Origin: Deltaproteobacteria bacterium
Lineage (GTDB): Bacteria; Desulfobacterota; Desulfobaccia; Desulfobaccales; 0-14-0-80-60-11
DNA: 64,000 nucleotides
Assembly (NCBI GenBank): GCA_030018495.1
Contig: JASEFS010000001.1
Span: 62,001 to 126,000 of the forward strand
Direction of reading: 5' to 3'
Part shown: piece after piece, positions 49,553 through 59,469 of the stretch
Layout of the letters: each line of letters starts with the position of its first letter
How positions within the stretch are numbered: position 1 is the first letter of the stretch
The notes under the pieces: model-generated
Told to the model about the DNA's origin: nothing
Seen by the model: the letters and a program-made list of their open reading frames with translations, nothing else
The model's database searches: none
Made by a program: the position numbers and the translations under genes

Positions 49553-50872
49553 ATGTTAAGGACACAGGAAATAGTTAACCCACATCGTTTCCAGGTCTTG
49601 CGAGACGCCAGGAAAGTACCTGTTATCAAAGGCTTATGGCTCCTGGAAGGCATGCTCATCCTGACAATGGGTCTCCTGCCGGTATATATGTTCCCTTCCG
49701 GGGGCCCCCAGTTGGTAGACGGTCCCCTGCTCATCCTGCTGACGGTTCATTTCCTCTGGCGCAGAGGTGCCCCTCCTGGCTTGCGGAAGAATATCACCTT
49801 ATTGCTGCCCTTTATTATTTGGGCTGCCTTGGTAAACCTGGGTTACTTTCTTCTCCATACCTCCGACTATCTTCCCCTGTTAAAGAGCGCTGAGCTTTTC
49901 TATACCTTCATGATATTTTCGGCATTTTCCTGCTGGTTTCGTGATGTAGTGAAAGCGAAAGAAATCGCCTTTCTCTATGCCGGCACCTTCCTGTCCATCA
50001 TATTGATCTTCATGGTCAAAGGGTACAGCGAAGAGGTTTTCAGGTCAGCCCTTTCCTTCAACAATCCCAACCAACTGGGCTATTATGCGCTTTTTCTGGC
50101 CTGCCTGGCGGGCCTGTTAATGCATTGGAAGGAGAAAGAAGGGGGCGGCAAAGTCATTTATTTCTGGTGCGACTTTCTCATCTTCTCGCTGGCCCACCTT
50201 TTGATGCTTCTGTCACTGTCCCGCGGCGCGCTTGCCGCAATCTTACTCATTGATCTATGGATCTTGCCCAGATTGACCAAAAAGATAACGATCTTTTTCC
50301 TGCCTCTGCTAACTCTGTCATTAATCAGCGCAGCCTGGCAGCCGGAAATTATTCAGGAGAAGCTGGCCGGGCGCCCGGGAAAAAGCATGGAGGCTGGGGA
50401 GGTCACTCAAGATTTGTCCCAACGTGTTATTCACCAACTTTCCATTATGGAAGGGTTTCATTACTTGATAGGCCGGGGAGGGGTAAGTCTCACCTGGAAA
50501 GACAAAGCAGACAATATAGGGGAGGTCCACAACATCTTCGGCGAAGTGTTCCGATGTTATGGCCTCATCGGTTTGGGGCTCTTCTGCGTCTGGCTCATCC
50601 TAATGGTGTGGCGCAGTCGTGTGGTGCCTGGCGGACTATATATCTGGGCAGCCTTGATACTTTATAACATGTCGCATTACGGCCTGCGCTTCCGCTCTTT
50701 CTGGATTTTGCTGGCTTTATTGAATGCCATGATTTACCTGGAAAGCAGGAGAAACAACAAAAACATGGAATTTGTTGCCAATGCGAGGAGGAGAGCTATT
50801 GAGGAAGAAATGATTAAAAAGCGTAAGCTATGGGCGCTTACCCGGTCCAGCCCTCCTGCTGCTAAAGTTTGA
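49553..50872 (+). CDS. O-antigen ligase/polymerase (Wzy-like) membrane protein
   Basis: Multi-TM; LSFNNPNQLGYYALFLACLAGLL; LLSLSRGALAAILLIDL; GEVHNIFGEVFRCYGLIGL. Confidence 0.87.
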   Translation: MLRTQEIVNPHRFQVLRDARKVPVIKGLWLLEGMLILTMGLLPVYMFPSGGPQLVDGPLLILLTVHFLWRRGAPPGLRKNITLLLPFIIWAALVNLGYFLLHTSDYLPLLKSAELFYTFMIFSAFSCWFRDVVKAKEIAFLYAGTFLSIILIFMVKGYSEEVFRSALSFNNPNQLGYYALFLACLAGLLMHWKEKEGGGKVIYFWCDFLIFSLAHLLMLLSLSRGALAAILLIDLWILPRLTKKITIFFLPLLTLSLISAAWQPEIIQEKLAGRPGKSMEAGEVTQDLSQRVIHQLSIMEGFHYLIGRGGVSLTWKDKADNIGEVHNIFGEVFRCYGLIGLGLFCVWLILMVWRSRVVPGGLYIWAALILYNMSHYGLRFRSFWILLALLNAMIYLESRRNNKNMEFVANARRRAIEEEMIKKRKLWALTRSSPPAAKV

Positions 50873-52065
50873 TCGAGGCTGCGATGCTTTTAATTCATGT
50901 CACCACAGTCCCGGAAACTTTCTGGCTTTTGCACGGTCAGATTTCTTATATGAAGAAGCGCGGCTTCGCGGTGCAAGGGGTGTCTTCTCCTGGGGAACCG
51001 CTCCAACAAACCAGGGATAGAGAGAAAATCCCTATGCACATAGTCAAGATGAGCCGCCGCATCACCCCTGGTGCAGATATGACGGCCTTGGCTAAACTTT
51101 TTCACCTGTTCCGGAGCCTGCAGCCGGCCATTGTCCACGCCCATACTCCTAAAGGTGGCCTTTTGGGAGTTATGGCCGCCAGGCTTGCCCGAGTCCCCGT
51201 AGTTATTTATGGCCTGCGGGGGTTGCCTTTTATTACCGCCTCAGGCTGGAAACGCCGAGTGTTACGCTTTTCAGAGGCCGTGGCCTGTCGTCTGGCCCAC
51301 CGGGTAATCGCGAACAGCAAGGCGAATCTTCAGGCGGTGGTGACAAGAGGGTTGTGCCCTTCGGAAAAGATCTTTGTCCCGGCAGCCGGCAGCAGCAACG
51401 GGGTGGATGCCAGGGATAGATTTAACCCTCATAAAAAACCGAAAGAAATTCGGGAACAAATCAGGCGGCAACATCGCCTTCCGCTTGAAGCTTTGGTCCT
51501 GGGTTTCGTGGGCAGGGTTGTGAAGGAAAAAGGCATCGTTGAGTTGGAGGCTGCCTGGCAAGGTTTGCGGGAACGGTTCAGCCACCTTTATCTACTGCTG
51601 GTAGGTCCGACTGAGCCCCAGGACCCGGTGCCGGCTGCGGTGTTGGCCCGTCTCCGCCAAGACCAGCGAGTTCGCTTCACGGAAAGAGTTATGGACGCCG
51701 CCCCGTTCTATATGGCGATGGATATATTGACCTTGCCCACCTATCGGGAGGGTTTCCCCAACACCCCCCTGGAAGCTGCGGCCATGGAAATCCCGGTGGT
51801 GGCCACCGATGTGGACGGCTGTCCGGAAGCGGTGCAGGATAATGTTACCGGCCTGCTGGTGCCGCCCCGGGACAGCCTGGCGCTGGCTCACGCCATTCAA
51901 GCTCTCATAGTTGACCCGGAAAAACGCACCAAAATGGGCCGGGCCGGGAGAGCGAGGGTGCTGCGGGACTTCCGGCCCGAGGTTATCTGGCAGCAATTAT
52001 ATGAGCACTATCTGGATCTGCTCAAATCCGCTCAATTGCCGTTGCCTCATAGAATTCCCACCTGA
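50869..52065 (+). CDS. GT4 family glycosyltransferase
   Basis: VHAHTPKGGLLGVMAARLARVPVVIYGLRGL; LGFVGRVVKEKGIVELEAAW; LPTYREGFPNTPLEAAAMEIPVVATDVDGCPEAV. Confidence 0.95.
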   Translation: MIEAAMLLIHVTTVPETFWLLHGQISYMKKRGFAVQGVSSPGEPLQQTRDREKIPMHIVKMSRRITPGADMTALAKLFHLFRSLQPAIVHAHTPKGGLLGVMAARLARVPVVIYGLRGLPFITASGWKRRVLRFSEAVACRLAHRVIANSKANLQAVVTRGLCPSEKIFVPAAGSSNGVDARDRFNPHKKPKEIREQIRRQHRLPLEALVLGFVGRVVKEKGIVELEAAWQGLRERFSHLYLLLVGPTEPQDPVPAAVLARLRQDQRVRFTERVMDAAPFYMAMDILTLPTYREGFPNTPLEAAAMEIPVVATDVDGCPEAVQDNVTGLLVPPRDSLALAHAIQALIVDPEKRTKMGRAGRARVLRDFRPEVIWQQLYEHYLDLLKSAQLPLPHRIPT

Positions 52066-52099
52066 ATTGGTCCCCCCGGATGCTGAAGAAAAGCTGCTG

Positions 52100-53779
52100 T
52101 TATCGGGCCTGCCAGACAGCGGGGATCGTTTTTTTCGCCCTTTCGTGATAATAGCCCGCCTTGGTGCACAGCCACTCCCCTGAACCTGTCTTCAGACGAA
52201 AGACATCCCCCGGCAGGCCGTGGGTTTCCGGGGTGGGCGGACGTTCGCCCTCAATCACCCGGCCCCCCTCGTAGCGGTTGCCTTCCAGGCCATAGGTGGA
52301 AGAGAGAAAATTGCTCTTGGCCGGAATGACTACGTTGCGCTGCTCCAGGCGGTTTTCGGTGGGCCGGCCATAGCCCGTGATGTGCATGTACTTGCTGCTG
52401 TTGATCTTGACCCCGTCGATGAGAATATCGCAAAATGACCTGCCATAATTATCTGCAACCCCGGTCCAGGAGAAGGGCAGCGCCGCGGCGATGGTCAGTC
52501 CCCTTATCCGCCAATGACCGCCCCGCTTATACGTGCCGACTCCCACATCAAAATTTCCCGCTATCCTCCCCCCGGTGACCTCCAAAAAATTCTGGAGGTC
52601 AATGGCGTCCCAGCCTGTCAGGAGGCCATAATACTTGGTTCCGGGATGTCTCTGATGGGCCGCGTCCAGGCTGAAGGTGCAGTTAGCGAAGACTAATTTT
52701 TGGTTCGTCTCTTTGGAGCCGGAAAGATTCCAGGCGATAACGGGTGCGGCGCTGTGCCATTCGTAATCCTGCCGCTTGGTCCTGGCAGAGACAAAAAACT
52801 CGCAGCCCTGGAAAGTAACCTTGTAGGGATAAATGATTCGGTTTTCGGGCGCCACCCCGAACCGGCAATTGCTGAAGCGGGCGCTGGACTGCTTGGTGTA
52901 GAGGTGGAAGGGCGCTTCAGCTATGATGTTTTTGCCTTCCACCAGGGAGCCGTCCCTCACCCCTACGTCAAAATCGCCGTCTTCCAGGTTCAGGTTTTCC
53001 AAATAAACTTCCACCTTATAACTGTTGCCATACCCCGCGCCGTCCACCTCCACGTCAATGCCGGTGGGATCTATCCGGCCGCGGGTGGTGAGGTTTTTCA
53101 CCGTTGCGATCGAGTGGCCGCCGGTTAGAGTGAAACCGCCCCGGAAGACGTTCTCCGCCAGGCAGTCCTTCATGATAACTTTGGTGTTGACATAGGCATG
53201 CAAGGCATCGCCCACGCCGTTGCGGAAAACGCAGTCCTCAACGATCGCATTCAGGCGCCCCGGACATTTGTTGTCCCCGGTCAGAAAAACCAGAGCAGCA
53301 TGCTCCAGTTCGTGTTTTTGATAAGGCCCCTGAGTCTGGCTGCTGCCGTCAAAGGTCAGCCCCCGGATAATCAAAGGGCGGGAATCGGTCTGTCCACAAT
53401 ATTTATACTTCTGGTTGCTGAAAGTTCTGATCCAGTGGGCGGCTTTCCGGCCGATTTTGTCCGTCAGGTAATCCGGCCTTTTAATAGTGGCCCCATGGCC
53501 TTCGTAGGTGATGCCCTCTCTGATATTTACCGAAGTTACGATATAAGTTCCCGGGGGGAAGCTAATTTTTCCGCCCCCCTGGGCAAATACCCAATCCACC
53601 GCTTTCTGGATAGCCGCGGTATCATCCGTGACGCCGTCGCCTTTGGCGCCGAATCGACTTTCTTTAACGCTGACCGTGAGAACTTTTTCAGAGGCAGCCG
53701 GAAGGCATTGGGCCAATCCCGGAGAAACCACCAGCATTATCAAAGATGCGCAAATACCGGCCGATCTTCCTTTTGCCAT
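52100..53779 (-). CDS. Secreted right-handed beta-helix protein (pectate-lyase-3-like)
   Basis: SRFGAKGDGVTDDTAAIQKAVDWVFAQGGGKISFPPGTYIVTSVNIREGITYEGHGATI. Confidence 0.87.
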   Translation of the reverse strand: MAKGRSAGICASLIMLVVSPGLAQCLPAASEKVLTVSVKESRFGAKGDGVTDDTAAIQKAVDWVFAQGGGKISFPPGTYIVTSVNIREGITYEGHGATIKRPDYLTDKIGRKAAHWIRTFSNQKYKYCGQTDSRPLIIRGLTFDGSSQTQGPYQKHELEHAALVFLTGDNKCPGRLNAIVEDCVFRNGVGDALHAYVNTKVIMKDCLAENVFRGGFTLTGGHSIATVKNLTTRGRIDPTGIDVEVDGAGYGNSYKVEVYLENLNLEDGDFDVGVRDGSLVEGKNIIAEAPFHLYTKQSSARFSNCRFGVAPENRIIYPYKVTFQGCEFFVSARTKRQDYEWHSAAPVIAWNLSGSKETNQKLVFANCTFSLDAAHQRHPGTKYYGLLTGWDAIDLQNFLEVTGGRIAGNFDVGVGTYKRGGHWRIRGLTIAAALPFSWTGVADNYGRSFCDILIDGVKINSSKYMHITGYGRPTENRLEQRNVVIPAKSNFLSSTYGLEGNRYEGGRVIEGERPPTPETHGLPGDVFRLKTGSGEWLCTKAGYYHERAKKTIPAVWQAR

Positions 53780-53938
53780 GGCCCTCGACTCCCTCGTTTC
53801 ACCCAGGTCCTGAAGGCATTTTGCTTGACGTACCTGGGGCATCAATGCCCCTCTTTATTAATAAATCCCCCCAGAGGACGGTGCAACGCCCTTGTCAAAA
53901 TTCCGGCGGGCACTGCCCGCCGTCCCCTAAACTTCGAA

Positions 53939-56029
53939 TTATTCCGGCTCCCCGGGCTGTCCCGCGGTAATTCTTCCGTGCCTGCCCACCTTAAGGGGTT
54001 CGCTGCCGAACGGCAGGGCGCCGATGTCAGGCCGGTTGCTTTTGGACCTGAAATGGTCAGGCCACTCTGGCGGCAAGACCACCCCCCGGGCTATGGCCGG
54101 GCTGTCCTTCCGAAGCCGATAGTCGTTCACCGCCTGAGGAGCTTCGCTCACCCGGATCATTTTGGGGTCGGCTGCTAAACATTGCGAGGCCAGACCTAAC
54201 GGATAGGCCGCCTCGTTAAGCCTGGAGAGCTTGTGTTCCCGCAAGGGTTTTAGCCAGTCCGGGGGCGGCTCCAGCCTCGCGGTCAAACTCCAGTGCAAGT
54301 TTCCGTCCAGGCGCAGATCAGCTTTTTCTGCCTGCTTGCCCAAAGAAGGATCCGGATATTTGCCCCCCAGGCCGTAAAAAAGGAAGATATTGTTGAAAAC
54401 CCGGCGGGGTGTGTTTTCTTCACGCATGAGCGCGGTGGCCCCGGCAAAGGCCGATTTAGGGCTGTTGGCCGGGTAGAGAAAGGTGTTGTGATAAAAATAA
54501 AGCCGTTCCATGTGCAGGATATTGCCCGCACCATGGACCAGGAAGGGCAGACTGCCCCTTATGACTTTCCCTTCAGGCTTGTCGGCTGAGGGGCGCTGAA
54601 ACTGCACCGGACGGCGCATATCCACCACGTTGCGATAGAGATAAATGTCGCCGCCGGGTCCGCCCCGGCCGTGCGCCCCGAATGCAGCTATGCAGGTTGT
54701 TATGAGATTCTGATAAATGTAAAGCCGGTCAGTGACAAAAGGGGTGGGACTGCTGAGATACACCGCATCATCCTGCACATTGTCCACCCAGTTATGATGG
54801 AAGTGAATCTGGCGGCCGCTTAAATAAACGCCGTCATGGCCGTCGGTAAATTCGCAGTTGCTGATCTCCCAATCGTGATTGAACGGATAATAAAATGTTT
54901 CAAACTCATACCCGCCGGCGGTGACCAATAGGGCATGAGTGGGCAACCGGGCGATGTGGCGCCGGGGGCCTGACCGTTTGGTCGATTCAGAAGCTGTGAT
55001 TTCAAACCCGGGTGAACTTTCAAGGAAGGGCGGACAGATATAAGGGGAACCGGCAAAAAGAGAATTCTCCGTGCGAAAGGCCCACGGCGGGATCATGCCG
55101 TAGACTCCGCATGAGGTCATTTTCAGCGGACCTGTATTTTTGGCCCATATACCATAAGTGCCGGCATAAATAGTGCAATTGTCGAATTCGATCCCGATTC
55201 CGAAGAGTAAGTCCACCGTTACGTAACCCCCACCCCGAATTACGAGATCTTGGAAGCGGACATACATGGCCTGGTCCACGAACAGAGGGCGTGAATTAAA
55301 GGGGGCAATGCTCAGCGGCAGCCTGCGTGGGTCGGTTTCTCCCTGGTATCGGGTGATCTTATGCCCGGCTTTTTCGGGCAACTGCAATTTAGTGTGGGCC
55401 AGGCGACAATGGATGCGACCGGTCTGTTTGTCATACCAGAGTCCCGGCCCGCAGTAGACCGGCTTGACCATGGTCTTATCATCAGGAATCCAAAGCTCGT
55501 TGTCGGCGCGCAGGTCCATCAGGTACCAATAGGTTTGCAGTCCGACTTGGGAATCGCCGAACCGTCCCACCACGTCCCGGATGTTTTTGTAGATTCTAGT
55601 TGAAACAAACTCACCAGTGCTTTCCTTGAACGGAATCCAGGAGCTGCCGGGGTCTTCTTGAAATTCCGGGAAACTGCCGTCAATAACGGCCACCTCACCC
55701 GGGTAGGACCGGATGGTGATCGGTGCTTCAGGTTTGCCGGCGACCGCGCAATATACCTGCTCATAGTAAATACCGCCCCGTAAATAAAGGGTGTCGCCGG
55801 GATTTAAGTACTTTAGCGCGGCGTTGATGGTGGCGAATGGCTTGACCTTTGTGCCAGGGTTAGAATCATCACCGTTTTTAGCCACAAACCGACTTTTGCC
55901 GATTGCCAAGGGACGTTCGAGCGGTTTTTGAAAAGGCCTGAGCGGCGGGTGCGAGAGAAATTCACCGGCTGGAGACGAAGAATACCAAAGAAATGAAAAT
56001 ATTGATAAGAACGCTATGGTGCGCCACAT
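53939..56029 (-). CDS. Secreted right-handed parallel beta-helix protein
   Basis: Signal peptide; FVAKNGDDSNPGTKVKPFATINAALKYLNPGDTLYLRGGIYYEQV; HDGVYLSGRQIHFHHNWVDNVQDDAVYL. Confidence 0.87.
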   Translation of the reverse strand: MWRTIAFLSIFSFLWYSSSPAGEFLSHPPLRPFQKPLERPLAIGKSRFVAKNGDDSNPGTKVKPFATINAALKYLNPGDTLYLRGGIYYEQVYCAVAGKPEAPITIRSYPGEVAVIDGSFPEFQEDPGSSWIPFKESTGEFVSTRIYKNIRDVVGRFGDSQVGLQTYWYLMDLRADNELWIPDDKTMVKPVYCGPGLWYDKQTGRIHCRLAHTKLQLPEKAGHKITRYQGETDPRRLPLSIAPFNSRPLFVDQAMYVRFQDLVIRGGGYVTVDLLFGIGIEFDNCTIYAGTYGIWAKNTGPLKMTSCGVYGMIPPWAFRTENSLFAGSPYICPPFLESSPGFEITASESTKRSGPRRHIARLPTHALLVTAGGYEFETFYYPFNHDWEISNCEFTDGHDGVYLSGRQIHFHHNWVDNVQDDAVYLSSPTPFVTDRLYIYQNLITTCIAAFGAHGRGGPGGDIYLYRNVVDMRRPVQFQRPSADKPEGKVIRGSLPFLVHGAGNILHMERLYFYHNTFLYPANSPKSAFAGATALMREENTPRRVFNNIFLFYGLGGKYPDPSLGKQAEKADLRLDGNLHWSLTARLEPPPDWLKPLREHKLSRLNEAAYPLGLASQCLAADPKMIRVSEAPQAVNDYRLRKDSPAIARGVVLPPEWPDHFRSKSNRPDIGALPFGSEPLKVGRHGRITAGQPGEPE

Positions 56030-56212
56030 GAAACTACTTTCAGGCAGACTTCCGAAAAATAACCGGAATTTAAGTTTATTTAAGACATTTTAACCAATAA
56101 TCAAATGCAGGAAAAAATAATATTTGAAAAAAGGAAGAATCAAAAAGAGAGTTAACTTGGCAGGCCAGGGCCCGGAGTATGGCAAACCAGAAATTGAAAA
56201 AAAGCCCTTTAA

Positions 56213-56869
56213 TTACAGGTGGTCCACAAGATTGCCATCCCGCATGAAAAGCAGTCGGCCGGAGAATCTGGCGGCTTGGGCCGCGTCATGGGTGACGATG
56301 ATCAAGGTCAGCTTTTTGTCCTGACTGATTCGGCGAAGGACCTGTTCGATGATCTTGGTGTTGGCCACATCGATGGAGGTGGTGGGTTCATCCAGGAAGA
56401 GAATATCCGGTTCGATAGCCAGGCCCCGGGCCAGGCCCAGGCGCATGGTTTCGCCGCTGGACAGGGTCAAGGCCCGCTGGGTCCTCTTGTGGGTTAAGCG
56501 GACCAGCTCCAGGGCGCTATCCACCCTGGCCTGCATTTCGCTCTTGGCGACCCCCCTGATCTGCAAACCGTAGGCGACATTTTTGGCGACCGTGGTATTG
56601 AACACCCCGACCCGGGGGAAGACCATGGTGAGGCGGCGCTTGAGATTGATGTCGGGCTCGATGGGGTTGCCGCCGTTCAGGAATTTTACCTCGCCCTGAT
56701 CGGGTTTCTCCAGGAGGGCTGCAATCCTCAGCAGGGTGGACTTGCCGCAGCCATTGGGGCCCATGATGACATAGGTGCCGCCGGGCTCAAACGTGAAGGA
56801 GCAGTCCGTGACAACCTGCTGGCCGCCGTAAGCCTTATAGATGTGAGCAAGCTCCAGGGTCAGTCCCAT
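56213..56869 (-). CDS. tupC: Tungstate ABC transporter ATP-binding protein
   Basis: Walker A GPNGCGKST, LSSGETMRLGLARGL, DILFLDEPT; adjacent to tupB and tupA. Confidence 0.88.
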   Translation of the reverse strand: MGLTLELAHIYKAYGGQQVVTDCSFTFEPGGTYVIMGPNGCGKSTLLRIAALLEKPDQGEVKFLNGGNPIEPDINLKRRLTMVFPRVGVFNTTVAKNVAYGLQIRGVAKSEMQARVDSALELVRLTHKRTQRALTLSSGETMRLGLARGLAIEPDILFLDEPTTSIDVANTKIIEQVLRRISQDKKLTLIIVTHDAAQAARFSGRLLFMRDGNLVDHL

Positions 56870-57579
56870 TGTCTGAACCGCGCCTCCACCTGCCCCTGCC
56901 TTTGCATTGCCCGCAGGCCGAAGTTTACGAGGAGCGACAGGGTTAAAAGAATAATCCCCAAGGCCATGGCCAAGTCAAATTCCCCTTTGTCCGTTTCCAA
57001 AGCGATGGTGGTGGTCATGACCCGGGTGTAGTGGGCGATGTTGCCGCCTACCATGAGGACCGCGCCCACCTCCGCGCTCACCCGGCCGAAGCCCGCGATG
57101 ATGCCCGCGGTGATGCCGTAGCGGGCCTCCCGGATAAGGGTCAGGGCTTCCTGGAAGGGGGTGGCCCCCAGGGTGCGGGCCGCCTGCCGGATGACCGGGT
57201 CCACCGCCACAATAGCGGCCAGCGACAGGGAAAAGACGATTGGGGTGGCGAGCACGGTCTGGGCGATAATCATGGCAGAAGGGGTATACAGCAGACTTAA
57301 GATGCCCAAGGGGCCGCTGCGGGAAAGAATCAGATAGAGCACGAGACCCACCACCACCGGCGGCAGGCCCATAAAGGTGTTCATCAGGTTGATGACCAAG
57401 CTCCGCAGGGGCAGGCGCTTCAACGCGAACAAGGCCCCGGCCGGCAGGCCGATCAGCGCAGCCAGGAGCAGGGCGGCGCCCGAAACCCGGAGTGACAAAA
57501 GGATGATTTCGAAAAGTTCGCGATCTCCGGAAAAAATCAGATTGACGGCGCGGCTAAATCCCTGGCTGATGGTTTCCAT
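56860..57579 (-). CDS. tupB: Tungstate ABC transporter permease
   Basis: SLRVSGAALLLAALIGLPAGALFALKRL; AEVGAVLMVGGNIAHYTRVMTTTIALETDKGEFDLAMALGIILL. Confidence 0.9.
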   Translation of the reverse strand: METISQGFSRAVNLIFSGDRELFEIILLSLRVSGAALLLAALIGLPAGALFALKRLPLRSLVINLMNTFMGLPPVVVGLVLYLILSRSGPLGILSLLYTPSAMIIAQTVLATPIVFSLSLAAIVAVDPVIRQAARTLGATPFQEALTLIREARYGITAGIIAGFGRVSAEVGAVLMVGGNIAHYTRVMTTTIALETDKGEFDLAMALGIILLTLSLLVNFGLRAMQRQGQVEARFRQWD

Positions 57580-57731
57580 GGAAGCTTAAGATTGCTTAGA
57601 AGATTTCCTGAGTGGGTCTTGTTGGTTCATAAAAGCGCCAGCGGCAAAGAATCGTGACACCGATTCTCTGCCCCCGGTAAATTAATTAGCTTGGGTTTCG
57701 AACGTTCACGCTTGTTTTGGAATTTTTATCC

Positions 57732-57766
57732 AAAAACTGAAAACCGAAAACCGAAAACCGAAAACG
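57732..57766. repeat. Heptad tandem repeat (AAAACCG) immediately after tupA stop
   Basis: aaaactg aaaaccg aaaaccg aaaaccg aaaacgg. Confidence 0.87.
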
Positions 57767-57769
57767 GCA

Positions 57770-58585
57770 TTATTTGGCATTGGGTACGAACAGCTTGTTG
57801 CCGTGTTTATCCGTGAAGTTGCCTATGGCTTCCTGGCCTTCGGGGGAGATGAGCCAGTTGATGAAGGTCATGGCCTCCTTATGTTTCACCTGCTTATGCT
57901 TTTCGGGGTTCACCGCCATCACCCCGTACTGGTTGAAGAGCACGGGGTCGCCTTCCAGCACCACCGCCATTTCCAGTTTGTCCTTATCCTTGGTGGCCAG
58001 CCAGGTGCCCCGGTCGGTCAGGGTATAGGCCCGCTTTTCGTCGGCGATGCGCTGGGTCTTTTCCATGCCCTGGCCCACTTCCAGGTACCATTTCTGGCCT
58101 TTGGGGTCGACGCCCGCTTTCTTCCAGATGGAGAGTTCCTTGGTGTGGGTGCCGGATTTGTCTCCCCGGGAAACAAAAACCGCGTTTTGGGCGGCGATTT
58201 GTTTGAAGGCGTCGGCGGCGGACTTCATGCCTTTGATCTTGGCCGGGTCATCGGGAGGGCCGATAATCATGAAGTCGTTATACATGACATCATGGCGGTG
58301 AACGAAAAAGCCTTCCGCCACGGCTTTCAATTCCTGTTCCTTGGCGTGAACCATGACCGCGTCGGCATCGCCCCGCTTGCCGATTTCAATGGCCGCGCCG
58401 GTGCCCACGGCCACCACATCCACCTTGATGCCCGTCTTTTTCTCGAAGATGGGGAGAAGGTAGTCAAAGAGGCCGGAATTCTGGGTGCTGGTGGTGGAGG
58501 CGCACTTGATGCGGGTTTGCGCGGACACGGAAGTTGCGGCCAAAAGCACCAGGCCTGCGGCCAGGCTGATGATGGTTTTCAGCAT
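57770..58585 (-). CDS. tupA: Tungstate ABC transporter substrate-binding protein
   Basis: IKCASTTSTQNSGLFDYLLPIFEKKTGIKVDVVAVGTGAAIEIGKRGDADAVMVHAKEQE: TupA-type TTST motif. Confidence 0.92.
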   Translation of the reverse strand: MLKTIISLAAGLVLLAATSVSAQTRIKCASTTSTQNSGLFDYLLPIFEKKTGIKVDVVAVGTGAAIEIGKRGDADAVMVHAKEQELKAVAEGFFVHRHDVMYNDFMIIGPPDDPAKIKGMKSAADAFKQIAAQNAVFVSRGDKSGTHTKELSIWKKAGVDPKGQKWYLEVGQGMEKTQRIADEKRAYTLTDRGTWLATKDKDKLEMAVVLEGDPVLFNQYGVMAVNPEKHKQVKHKEAMTFINWLISPEGQEAIGNFTDKHGNKLFVPNAK

Positions 58586-58675
58586 TTCCCTTCTCCTATG
58601 ATAAGTCCGGCTTGAGTAACATACGCCGTTTGTGAGGCTTTAAAATGTCTCGAAAGAAAATCTTCCTGCTGGTTG

Positions 58676-58699
58676 CGTTATTTAATTCAAAGGATAGCG
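58676..58699. promoter_or_regulatory. Candidate ModE-type operator CGTTAT-N12-ATAGCG
   Basis: CGTTATttaattcaaaggATAGCG between tupA and the modE-like gene. Confidence 0.55.
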
Positions 58700-58715
58700 A
58701 ATTGCAAAAAAATAA

Positions 58716-59099
58716 CTAAACAGCCTGAGCCTCGAGCCATTCCCTGAATTTGGCCACCAAATCCCAAAACTCTTGAATAGCTGCTTCTCCTGCCGGGGTG
58801 AGCCAGGCCCGGCCGCCTTGGCGGCCGCCGAAGGTGCGCTCCACCAGTTTCTCCCCCGCCAGGCGGTCCATGCTGGCCACCAGTTTCCAGGCGTGGCTGT
58901 AGGCCATGCCCATGGAACGGGCCGCAGCGGAAATGGAGCCCAGCTCCCTGATTTTCTCCAAAAGCACCACCCGGCCCCAGCTTAGATAAACCTCGCCGTT
59001 TTTCTCCAGCCACAGACGTCCCTTAATCTGCAGGCCGTCCGCTTCCGGGGTCTCAGCCAAAGCCGTGCCCCTGCCGTGGTCAGGTTTCTTGCCGCGCAT
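58716..59099 (-). CDS. ModE-type winged-helix regulator lacking the molbindin domain
   Basis: VVLLEKIRELGSISAAARSMGMAYSHAWKLVASMDRLAGEKLVERTFGGRQGGRAWLTPAGEAAIQEFW; 127 aa. Confidence 0.88.
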   Translation of the reverse strand: MRGKKPDHGRGTALAETPEADGLQIKGRLWLEKNGEVYLSWGRVVLLEKIRELGSISAAARSMGMAYSHAWKLVASMDRLAGEKLVERTFGGRQGGRAWLTPAGEAAIQEFWDLVAKFREWLEAQAV

Positions 59100-59469
59100 A
59101 GCGTTATTTTGCCAAAAAAATAGCCAATTCCAAGTTAATTTTCAAGGTTTTTTAAACAAAAATTTGACAATAATGCCGATCATACCCAGATATTTTTTTC
59201 TCTTAACATTTGATGTAAGCCGGCGCCGCCAAATTTTCAGTCAACCCGAGTGGCCGCCGGTTTTAAACAGAAAAACATAAATTGCTCTACCATCGTACCA
59301 GAAAATTTTATTGCTGCCTTGATAGCAAGACGATGGCGATATATATTTTCGTGCGGGGAATGTCAGGTATTCGGCTGCATTGCAGCCGCCGCCTCTTCAA
59401 AGTAATAGCGTACCCATGATATAGTCAGCATTAGCCGCGACGGCAGGCAGGTCGAACAAGTTCCCAATC

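Noticed and set aside
52700-54178. Plus-strand ORFs 52700..53128 and 53198..54178
   Set aside because: Antisense to beta-helix proteins that have clear family motifs and signal peptides.
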